Shown here piece by piece: positions 34,005-43,408 of a stretch of DNA of 64,000 nt. Source of the DNA: Oscarella lobularis (taxonomy: Eukaryota; Porifera; Homoscleromorpha; Homosclerophorida; Oscarellidae); NCBI RefSeq assembly GCF_947507565.1, contig NC_089182.1, forward strand, positions 3,038,001-3,102,000, in the 5' to 3' direction. A program made the position numbers and the translations under genes. Position 1 is the stretch's first letter. Each line of letters starts with the position of its first letter. Under the pieces are notes generated by a model. That model ran no database searches. It was not told the origin of the DNA and saw only the letters and a program-made list of their open reading frames with translations.

Positions 34005-37000
34005 ATGACTTCCTCTCGCTGTCTGTCGCTCGTATTGACGATGTTGACGGTGATGGCCGGTCTTCATTACATTTCTGGAGGTACAGTACGTGGGAACTAA
34101 ACGCTAAAGTGATCGGTCTTGGTTTTTCGCTGTCTACAGGCAGGGACTATAGATTTCGTCTTACTCTACGTTGTTTAGAGCGTTTACTGTCTGTTTTGTA
34201 GAAAAGAAAGTGACTCTAAATGCCGCGACGAACAAGCTGAAGTTTGAAAAAAACGGCCTTTACTCCGGCAGTTCATATGATGGAGCCGTGGATGGGCAAT
34301 TGAGTCAAATATGGGGTGATTGTGCTATATCTCAATCGTCTACTCCAACCGTATGGCTGTCAATTGATTTGCTTCATCTCTACTCTGTGACCAAGATCAG
34401 ATTCTTAACTCGTAACGTGCTTGGAAGAGGCACCGAGATCTACGTGGGAAATACTAGCAAGTCGAATGGAACCAGTGATTATCAATGTGGGAGTGGCGTT
34501 GCTATTCCTAATCCAGCTCCATCTACATTTACTAACTTTTCTTGCTCCTCTGTTAATTGGGTTCAACATGTCAGCATTCGACGAACAGGATACCTGGATT
34601 TTGGAATTACTCAGTATTTGCAAGTGTGTGAAGTTGAAGTGTATTATGATGAAACCGAGGGTAAGAGCGTAACATGAACGTGGTGAGCCAGCTATTTTCT
34701 GTTTACATAGATCCCGGTACCACCATAACCAAGAACGCCATAGCAATTTCAAAATTAGACGTTACAAAAGGAGACATTGTACTCTGTGGTTCACCAAAAG
34801 GAGACTTTGGCCCAACGTGGAAATTTCCTGATGGAACAGACGTTCCAGAACAGAACTCTGCTACTATTAGTCAAGCTGATGGCTCATCATCAGGATATAA
34901 AGAACTGCGTTTGAGTCCTCTTACGTCTACTCCTCCAAATGGTCAGTACAAATGCCAGTACACAGCAAACAACGGTGCAAAGACCAAAACAGTCAATCTC
35001 GTATTTCCAGGTATGTTACGTTTAGTTTGTGTGGCACGTTCATTTGGCCTTTTTTTGTAGCTGATTGTCAAGTAAGCTCATGGTCAGCATGCTCATCATC
35101 ATGTGGACGAGGAACAAGGACAAGAAGCATTACTCAAAGCAAAGTTGGCGCTGGTCAGGATTGTCCCTCTCCTTTATCAGAAGATTGCGCAAATACAAAC
35201 TGTGAGTTTATATGTTCATCTACTAGACTGATTCTATTGGTGCTTTGGTAGGTGGTCAAATTAACATGACGGCAATAGGTGCTGTTGCTACCCACGGTCC
35301 ATTAGCTACGTTTGGTAGGTTGCAGGCTTCACTGGCTATTGATGGCGTTACAAATACTGGATGTGCTGCAACTAAAGCATCAATGGATCCGTGGTTGCGA
35401 GTTGATTTAAAGACAGCTTATTTGATCGCAAGCGTAGAAACGTCATTTCATCAAGATCGAGGCAACGGTGCGTTTGTGCGGATAGGAAGTGATTTGACCA
35501 ATGATGGAAATAACAATCCGCTGTGTGGTACTATCCCAAATAGAAACAACGGCAAAACTATTTGGACAACGACAATTGTGTGCTCTCCTTCATTGTGGGG
35601 ACGGTACATAAACGTTCAAAAGATTTTTTCAACTAATTTTTTCCTCACCCTGTGTGAATTGAAAGCAAGCTACGGTAAGAAGAATAGGTTTTTGGAGAGT
35701 CTTCTTACACTTTCTGATTATTAGCACTTGACGTCGCAATTCTCTACAATGATTCCTCTGTTGCGTCTGGAAGCTTTTTTGTGTACGGAGGAGATTCACT
35801 TCCTTTCCCTGCTTTGTGTGTCATTAATCTTGATTCAACAAACTTTAACTCTTTGTTAAATATTCATTGGAACTCAAGCAACAGCCAAATTCCAGATTCA
35901 TCGTCCAATCCTGATGTCGGACAATCCAGAGTGAACAACTTCGCAATTCTTCATATTAGGAAAGCTCCAAGGCTTGATACATCATACACGTGTCAATTCA
36001 CGTGGACTGATAACACGCAAAAGACGTTACAGTTTGACCTCAAGATCAACGGTGCGTGGCATGCTCATATTAGATTACAATAAGAATAAATGTTGTTTGT
36101 AGTTGATTGCGGTTGGAGCGCGTGGTCCATGTGTTTGGATTCTTGTGGTGTGGGAACAAGATCGCGGACAGCTGACAACCCCGTGAAGAAACATCAAGGA
36201 AAGGATTGTGTCGGTGATTTAAGTGAAGACTGTGATACTGGACAAGCACCCTGTAAAAAGCATTAATGTGGTGTATTTTCTATTAGCCTAATTCGTTTCT
36301 GTTGTGAAGGTGCTCCCACTCCTGTCAGAAATTTAATTAGCGTCCAGGAAGGACTTCCGGCTGCTTTGGAGTGTGAAGCAACACAATTCCGTCTAATACA
36401 GACTCCAATCACGTTCGAATGGTTCAAAAGTGGAGTTCAAATAGTCAATCCTTCAAATTCATTGACCCGCCCTTTGGGAAACGGAAAGTACAAGGGCACT
36501 CTGACATTAACGTCGGTCAGGAAAGCAGACGCCAACTCGTACACGTGCAGAGCCAGCGGGCACTCTGGTCTCAGTGCTGCATCTCTACCAATAACGCTTG
36601 ATGTCACGTGTAAGCTCCTTTATTCGCTATATTCACACGCTGTCACAGTTACGTTGCTTTTCAGATGCTCCCTTTAACGTTAGAGTAAAGGCGAATTCTG
36701 GTTTGTTTGTGAAAGAGCAGCCGCTAACTTTAAACTGCAGCGCTGAAGCCAACCCTGAGCCTTCTCAATATAAGTGGTACAAAGACGGTCAAATTATGAC
36801 AGGAAAAACGTCGCAGCGGTTGTCGTTCCAAAATTTGGACTATGACAACAACGGGACATACAAGTGTACTGCGATGAACTCTATAGGTGAAACTCAATCA
36901 AGCAGCTTTGTGATCGTGGTAGATGGTACGTTTAGTTTGAACTGATTTTATTGGTTAAAATCTCTTTTTATAAGGACCGCCGGGAAAGTGCTCCAGACCG

Positions 37001-39351
37001 TCAGGTACAAGTTCAGTGGGTGATTCAGTAGAAGTGTCCGTTTCTAACTGTCCTATCAACGGCAACGCTGGTGTCACGAAGTATAAGATTCTCTACAAAA
37101 CTCTCGGTTCTTCGAATCCTTGGTCAGAAGTTGTTGGAATGTCGTTACCGGTCATAATCACAGGTCTTACGCCATATACCGAATATGAAGTGCGTGTGGC
37201 TGCTGGTAACCACCATGGATATGGACCAATCAGCAACCCACGCATAATCAGAACAACGCAAGGAGGCAAGCAACGTTTTAGCTAAGCCTGCAGTATTTTA
37301 TTCTTTTTATGTAGAACCTGGACCTCCTGGGAACGTGAGGGCTATTTCATTGGGACCTAGACGTGTTGGTGTCAAGTGGTCAAAACCCGTTAATCCGTTT
37401 GGACCAATAAACGATTATAGGATCTTCTACAGCGCTTCGAAGATAGTTCGAAGAGAAGTCGCTAACAATGAGAATTTTATTATTGTTTCAGCACCGAAAA
37501 CAGAAGTGAACCTAACAGGACTCTCACCACATACCACTTACAGGATTGCAATCGCGGCGATAAACATCAGGGATGGCGACAACAAACTTCTTTTGGGAAC
37601 GAGAAGCATTGAAGCCATTGTACAGACAGACGAAGACGGTATAGAGGAGAACCCTGTTTTTGTTTGTTGGCCTGCTTAGTCCTTTGTTGTGTGTTTAGCT
37701 CCATCTGCTCCACGGGATCTGATCCCAATTCCTTTGACGCCAAACTCGGTGAAAATACAATGGAGTCCGCCTGAACCAGCCAATGGAAGAATTAGAAATT
37801 ACATGCTGGTCTACACAAAAACTGGCGAGAAAACCGGCAATAAGACTATCACTGTCAGTGGAGACTCTCTTTCTGTCGATCTAGACAATCTGGACGAAGC
37901 CGTGAAATACAACGTTTGGGTACGTGCTTTTTGATTCAGTTGGTGTCTATGTGCAACTGAATTGTGTAGATTCGCGCTGTAACCGTTTCGCCTGGTCCCT
38001 ATGAAAGTATCACAGTAGATACTAACCCCAAAAGTAAGAAAATGAAATGAAGTTGTTCACCAAACTCATCATTTTTCATAAGCACCTGATCCGCCAAGTG
38101 CGTTGCAAGTGGTCGGCAGAACTTCGTCCTCTTTGTTTTTGACTTGGAAGCCTCCCACAAAACCGAATGGGGTCATCCAAAGCTACAACGTATGACGATT
38201 ATACGATTTTTAGTATGTTTCAGCTCTTATTGGTTTAGGTGTACTACTGGCGCCTGGGTGATAAGCCGCAACAAAAATCTGTTGATGATCGGATTTTATT
38301 TCTCAATTTGGCCGAGCTTCGAGCCTATACTAACTACACTATCAACATGACGGCTGTGAACAACGCCGAGGATTCGATAAAGGAAGGTCCAGCTGCCACT
38401 GTTCGAGCACAAACACTTATTGCCGGTAATGTGTTGTAATACACTGTCTATGCGCGCAGTGTGAAATTTTACTTTTATAGCACCTGAACGTCCTGCTGTG
38501 GATGGTATAACTCCACTCGTTTCGGTAGAGGATGGTACGATGACTCTTTCTGCTCCCTCCATTTCTGACGAAAAAGTTCCTATTAGGTAACTGTTAGTAG
38601 TGGCGCTATCTTTTGCCTGAATAATTGACGTTTTACCAGTTACGTGCAAGTATTTGTTTACAGCGGTCCAAGGCCGTCGCCACCTTCAGTTCCACAAGAT
38701 GTAATAGATGGTGCAACCTCAGACTCGTGGCGTGTGGCAGACCGCTACACGTATGAATTGTACCGTCAACGTCAGACGATCGTCGTTGACGGACTAGAAG
38801 CAGGAGCTCAGTACTCTATCTATTTTGTTGCATACGCCGAAGATGACCAAGGAGTAGGCATAATTATCATACACGTACAGCAATTATTGATATGTGCATT
38901 TTAGGGTGTGCTGGCGTCATCAAGCAAGCCTTTAATGTTCAGCGTATCATCTTGTGGGCCTACAGGTGAATGTGAAGCCGCTACTTCCAACCCTTCTGGA
39001 GACTCTTCGATTGGCTCCTTCGGAATTGCGTTTCTTATTTTGTTTGTTATCACGTTCATCGCTTTAGTCGTCCTTTTCATGGTGTACTTTCGTCAACGCC
39101 AGATTTGGAAAAAGTCCTACTCCGTGGAAAAAAATGTCTATGAACTGCCTATGAAATCGGAAGCTAAACTGGAAGGTGATATTATGCCTCACAGAATGAC
39201 GGAGTCCAGTGTATACGGGATATCGTCCGTCAAACATAAAAGTATTCTATTAATTAAATGAGATTAACGCTAATTTTACGTTTTATTGTTTGGTGTAGGT
39301 GAAGAAGTGTACGCTGAAATATGTGACAAGGAGAAGGAAACGAATAAGTAA
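34005..39351 (+). CDS. Type I membrane receptor 4: long form with five FN3 domains (1446 aa)
   Basis: Nineteen exons in phase: 34005-34080, 34202-34660, 34711-35010, 35061-35201, 35252-35674, 35725-36051, 36103-36252, 36310-36609, 36665-36925, 36975-37265, 37315-37638, 37699-37919, 37970-38033, 38083-38189, 38239-38425, 38481-38586, 38640-38853, 38905-39241, 39299-39351. Ectodomain through the fourth Ig is as in the other copies, then five FN3 domains: exon 10, exon 11, exons 12+13, 14+15, 16+17. TM FGIAFLILFVITFIALVVL; the tail ends VYAEICDKEKETNK. The intron after exon 10 has a GC donor (GAG/gcaagc). The 3' half is clearly diverged from receptors 1-3, and the juxtamembrane exon 18 lacks the intron that they have. 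It probably shows the ancestral layout. Confidence 0.85.
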
Positions 39352-39542
39352 GATCAATTTGTGTGTGCCTGTGTTGCACTGTCTTTGTCTTCGTGCATTT
39401 TAGCAGTTTTTTAGTTTCTGTTTTCTGGTTATACCGCTCTACCTTTTTCTTGGCTTATCCGGGACGCTAGCTGTAAACACGAAGGCATCGTCTCCTCTTT
39501 TTCCTTCTCTTCTTTGATGATTGCCCTTCAAAAGCGTATAGC

Positions 39543-40080
39543 ATGACTTTCTCATGCTGTCTACTAGCGATTGCGACGATGCTTGTTAGCGCCTCTGGCG
39601 GTAATATCGTGAGACTCCGTTTACAGCCTTTCACTTCCATTTGTAGATACGAAAGTGGCTCTAACTGAGAGCATGCTTCTGTTCGAAGTGGGCGGCAGAC
39701 TACGCGTCACCAAGGGATCTCCCAATTTTTTGGGCGTACAGTACGTGTACGCTCGCCGCTCCAACGTCCATGGGCCACGTTGCTTCGTCTTCACGCTTGG
39801 GGGAGGCGAGGCGGGCCTTTCGTATCGAACGGCGCCCGAGTTTTTATTCGAGATTGCACGAAGGTTGGCGAAACAGCTCCGCGTCGTGGCTCTCGCGCTG
39901 GTCAGTGTTTCGACATAGGGTAGAAACATAATTTGAGGCTTTCAGGTAGGATTTTCGCGACTGAGTCCAACCGGGCAGAACCGTGAGTCCCTGGTTTGGC
40001 GAATTTTTCTCCACAAACACTTCCATTTGGCGTTTTTTGCAGTCATTGGTGACATAAGGAAAGAAGTGACGAAGAGGTAG
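39543..40080 (+). CDS. Short chimeric gene: receptor signal-peptide exon joined to an unrelated domain (128 aa)
   Basis: Four exons join in phase to 128 aa: 39543-39600, 39647-39900, 39946-39982, 40043-40080 (TAG). Exon 1 encodes a signal peptide (MTFSCCLLAIATMLVSASG) and ends in the same phase as exon 1 of the receptors. The start of exon 2 (KVALTESMLLFEVGG) still resembles receptor exon 2 (KVTLNAATNKLKFEKNG). The rest is unrelated to discoidin folds: VQYVYARRSNVHG, CFVFTLGGGEAG, then a helix-like FLFEIARRLAKQL. That pattern loosely recalls the last strand and helix of an IRS/PTB-type domain, at low confidence. It could instead be a decaying receptor relic, but consistent phases across four exons argue for a real gene. 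Confidence 0.5.
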
Positions 40081-41160
40081 ACCGCGGTCCCAACGTCCTC
40101 AGCATGACGGGTCGGTCCATCTGCCGGACCGCGGGGATTTGCATCTTCATTCTATAGATGCAGTCTCCTAAACTGCTTGTATGCCTCCCTGGATCATGAG
40201 GCCATAACGTCTAAACTGGTCTCGTCTCCCGGGTAGGCTTACATCAACCGCTGAAGCGGTTGTGCGGCCCCGAGAAGGAAAACTGCCCAATTCACACGGC
40301 GTGTATCTCCAGACGAGGCTACTGTGTTTATTGGTAGTCTCCCTAGGAGAATGACGCCTAAAACAAAAATATGCTTGTTTGCCTATTGATTTTTATATAC
40401 AGCAGCAGGCATACGGCAGGCGGCAAGCAACGAAGATCAAGTTATGGTAGATTTCTTCTCTTTTTCAGTTTCACATTATTTTTCTTTAGGAGAGCGTCCT
40501 GGGCATGACGTCATAAACTGCTCCGGGGTCCTGAGCACGACCCCGTCACAAAAAACTGCTCTTCCGGGGTCCTGGGCAAGACCCCCAGCGCACAAAAACT
40601 GCCCAAACAGAAGGGGAAACTATGTGCAATTTTTTTCATATTTTTATTAAAAATAAAAAGTCTTTACCCTCTCATTTTTCGCCCTATCTAGCCTATCTAG
40701 CCTACCTACCCTACCTAAGTAACGTAGCTAACTAATCTACCTCACTACGTCGAACTAACGCGCGCGTTGTCTGCGGAGAAAAATTGACTTTGAACGCACG
40801 GCAACGGACCGCGCGTTGCAAAGTCCCGCGTGTGAGTGTATTGTGCACCTACTAAAATATAAAATAGAAGTCCACTCTATAGTCTATTCTCTCTTCATCT
40901 CTATCATCCTGGCTGAGGTGCAGCCTCTTTAATCTCTTGAGGTCCTGAAGAAACGCTTCTCTTTGATTGAAGCTTGATTATTCGCCTACTTTCCGGATCC
41001 CAATGACGCATACGGGCAAAGGCAGCAGGCATTCAAATAACCGGAGACATTGACGTCATAGACCGTCAACAGTGTCTTCAAGGCGGCGTTGCGTTTGCGT
41101 TTGCATTGAGGAGTTTGACGCAGGATCCCTTGGAAAACAGATAATCATTATTAGGATTTA
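40081..41160. other. Non-coding stretch with inverted and microsatellite-like repeats
   Basis: I find no credible gene. The stretch holds a GC-rich palindromic element (GACCGCGGTC at about 40081, ACCGCGG again near 40127), a perfect hairpin AACCGCTTCAGCGGTT (about 40247), and three imperfect hairpin repeats at 40491-40602 (separate entry). It also holds a CTATCTAGC/CTACCTAC run at 40682-40745. It could include an unrecognised structured RNA or a decayed mobile element. Confidence 0.45.
40491..40602 (+). repeat. Three imperfect hairpin-like repeats
   Basis: Three consecutive copies of a short unit of about 30-40 bases: a GTCCTGGGCA or GTCCTGAGCA core, then GACC or GACG, then (A)n CTGC. The second and third each form an inverted repeat (GGGGTCCTGAGCACGACCCC and GGGGTCCTGGGCAAGACCCC), and each is followed by ACAAAAA(A)CTGC. 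Origin unknown. Confidence 0.6.
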
Positions 41161-41571
41161 TTAATTTTTAGAAGAAAATACTTTTGAGAGGCCAATTTCT
41201 GCATAATCCTTTTCAGACGTAAGCATCCAAATCGACTTATATTTGAGCAGTATTCCAACTAACATGAGCATCAAAAACAAATTGAAAACAAATTGACACA
41301 TAGGAAAGCACATATGGTATGGTATGTGAGATGAACAACCCAAGAGAAATCTATCACTGAAACTCATCCCAGATCCCCAGTGTACTATACCTGAATCGGA
41401 AGCCACAAATGGCTCGTTCCAAACGCCGTGCAATTCTCCTCTCCATCCCAATCGGTTTTGATGCCTTTTATTGCCGCCATGGCACCGAACCAGAATGATA
41501 AAGCGACTGGCTCCGTTTTCTGCTGTTATCGGCTTCTGCGCACTTCCTATATAAAACAAGACAGAAGTTCC
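41161..41571 (-). CDS. Possible terminal exon with transmembrane segment (end of DOMON gene or separate small gene)
   Basis: This open stretch on - starts behind a good acceptor (TTCTTCAG/GGAACTTC at 41571) and ends TAA at 41161-41163. It encodes a hydrophobic segment (FVFNLFLMLMLVGILLKY) and a short tail (SEKDYAEIGLSKVFSSKN). It joins in phase 0 to exon 4 of the DOMON gene if that exon is spliced at AGT/gtacgt (about 42066), a consensus donor. The result would be a membrane-anchored DOMON protein. The middle of this exon is open in two frames, so an extra small intron (GATTCAG/gtatag) is possible. Confidence 0.35.
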   Translation of the reverse strand, partial: GTSVLFYIGSAQKPITAENGASRFIILVRCHGGNKRHQNRLGWRGELHGVWNEPFVASDSGIVHWGSGMSFSDRFLLGCSSHIPYHMCFPMCQFVFNLFLMLMLVGILLKYKSIWMLTSEKDYAEIGLSKVFSSKN

Positions 41572-42031
41572 CTGAAGAATAAATTTGTCAATTTATCGTT
41601 TTTCGAGCAACTCCTCACGTGGCAAATTATGAGTGGTTTCCTCGCAAAGTCACATAAGAGGTGATGAAGCTAGTGAAAGCCTGTCGCTCGAGCGAAGGAC
41701 AATGAATGCCTCGTCCATGTGGCAAACCTCAAGAGGGGCCCCTACAGTTTTCTCACACCGCGATCGTCCTTTTTCTTACCTTTGGCTTCCCATCTCATCG
41801 TCTTAGACGTACTTTTAGTTCGTGCGCGCTTCTGTATGGGAGGGCTAGATCTGCAGAGAAATATCGGATTCGAAGTGGAGCGCCAGATCGAGCTTCCGAA
41901 ACTCTCTTTACGATCGATCTTGACGAACGCGAATTCGCTCTCAGGCGCGTCTTTCTCGGTCGGCGAACACGCTCGACGTCAGTAAACCGGAAGTCCCTGT
42001 TATCACGTGTCTATGCTAACAGAGACTCAGC

Positions 42032-43249
42032 TCATTTATACGTTGACAAATTACTGCGATGACGTACACTGTACCATCTAAAATGCAAGAAGACAGTACT
42101 ACAACAGCTCAATGCTATTTCACAAAATCTGCTTCATGGCCGCTTGACCAATGCCCAAGGCAGAAAAAAACCTGTTTATATTTTCACAGTTGCATTTGGT
42201 GCTCTCAATCAGCGGTCTTTCAGCACCAATAGAGGTGTAAAAGACATTATAAAGCTAGACAGATATGTTAATAAATTGAAGAAAAAGTAAGCGTAGGTAC
42301 CTGTATGGCAAAGGAATACAACGTTTCCCATTGTTCATTTGGAGTTCCGCTTAGATGAGGTATTGGTCCTATTATTCCATCAGTTAAAGTTGCCAGGCAC
42401 TCTAGATAAAGTTGCAAATTAAATAAGTAATTCTCGCGCAAGCCTATCCACTGATCAATGAAAGAATCCGACAGATTAACCATCGGCTGTCGAACGTAGC
42501 TGTTCAGATGAGAACACAAACTCGTCGACGTCACAAAACTGATCCACAGCTCGGTTTCATCAATAAACTTGTCGCGCAGAGCCGGCCATTGGCACTCGTT
42601 GAGTTCACTTGTCAACGTATTGAACGTCCATCGTTTCTCTTCTTTGAATAGAATCTCTCCGATCTCCGTCACGTTCAAACATCCCGTGCTAAGAGTCACG
42701 TACAGCGAACCGCTCTTGCTGAAATCCACGTCCTCCAAAGAGTCGCCCGAACCGGAAGGAGAACGACGAAACGTCATGCAGAGTCGATTGGTGCCGTTGT
42801 GCTCGACGTCAAAGTCTATAAGCGATGATTGATTACTGTCCAATACCGGACGTTCGCCGACGACCACGTGCTTATTTTCGACCACTGCCCTTCCGTTCTC
42901 TACGGCTAGATACCCCACAACGACATCCGCATATAGGTCCGGTTTTCGCGAGAAGGCAATTGCCACCCATCGATCAGTGTCGAGACAGCTGGAGTCGACT
43001 CGACAGACAGTGAATTCGGCGATAGGGATCGAGGATTGACCGTTGGCGTAGACGTAGTGCCACGAAGCGTCTATGCAAATACTTTCCGTTGCGTCGCACA
43101 CGCGAATCTCAGAAGGCGTAGTCGGTGCCGCCACTTGATCTACAAGAAAAAGGCGGTCCTCTGCTAGAAAGCGGTTCGCTGCGCGTCCTACCCGTTGCCG
43201 AGGCAATTGTTCCAACCGCCAGAAGGAGAAGAAGCGACTTGAGAATCAT
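42032..43249 (-). CDS. DOMON-domain secreted or membrane-anchored protein
   Basis: Exons on -: 43249-43192 (signal peptide MILKSLLLLLAVGTIASA), 43139-42301, 42254-42172 and 42077-42032 (TGA), giving 341 aa in phase. Exon 2 holds a DOMON-like beta-sandwich: WVAIAFSRKPDLYADVVVGY, then HVVVGERPVLDSNQS and NRLCMTFRR, the pattern of heme- or sugar-binding DOMON domains next to redox or adhesion modules. The second half of exon 2 (WPALRDKFIDETELW...) is not recognised. No copper monooxygenase or cytochrome b561 module is visible. Exon 4 may instead splice at AGT/gtacgt into 41571-41161, adding a TM. The first two exons are well supported, the last two less so. It is divergent from the beta-helix gene 159 bp away. 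Confidence 0.62.
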
Positions 43250-43408
43250 GACCGGACCTGGAGCTGAACGCGCGCGCGCGCGCGCACGAGCTTTCGATAG
43301 GCTTCCTTCTGCCGGAAAAATACACAGTGACGTCAGACAAGAAACTAAAACTTTATAAATTAAATTAAAATTAATACGGGATCTTCATTTCATTTTTCTG
43401 ATCACGCG
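43250..43408. promoter_or_regulatory. Shared divergent promoter region with (CG)8 tract
   Basis: 159 bp separate the start codons of the DOMON gene (-) and the beta-helix gene (+). The gap contains an alternating CG run at 43269-43284, prone to Z-DNA, and an AT-rich stretch near 43350-43375 (TTTATAAATTAAATTAAAATTAAT). It probably serves both genes. No core element is proven. Confidence 0.45.

Larger units (their letters stand above)
16164..39465 (+). repeat. Four-unit tandem array (LLTP 3' end + receptor gene)
   Basis: The unit runs from inside the LLTP vWD exon (around AAGTGGACCGTCTCCGA, 16164) through the LLTP 3' exons, the receptor promoter and the whole receptor gene, to a 3' flank ending CTATCCGGGACGCT. 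Units start at about 16164, 21768, 27438 and 32997. They are about 5.6 kb long; the last is longer (about 6.5 kb) because its receptor keeps extra FN3 exons. The junction sequence TATCCGGGACGCTAGCTGTA also occurs at the far end (about 39457), past the fourth receptor, which fixes the unit boundary. Identity between units is high in introns as well as exons. Confidence 0.88.

Noticed and set aside
40100-40400. Possible spliceosomal snRNA or telomerase RNA in the structured region
   Set aside because: I could not align it to the U1, U2, U4 or U5 core sequences or find a telomere template, so only hairpins are reported.
41706-42062. Open frames on both strands between the DOMON gene and its possible terminal exon
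   Set aside because: Neither strand shows a leader, a domain or consistent splicing. It is better treated as intron or intergenic sequence, although a small exon cannot be excluded.
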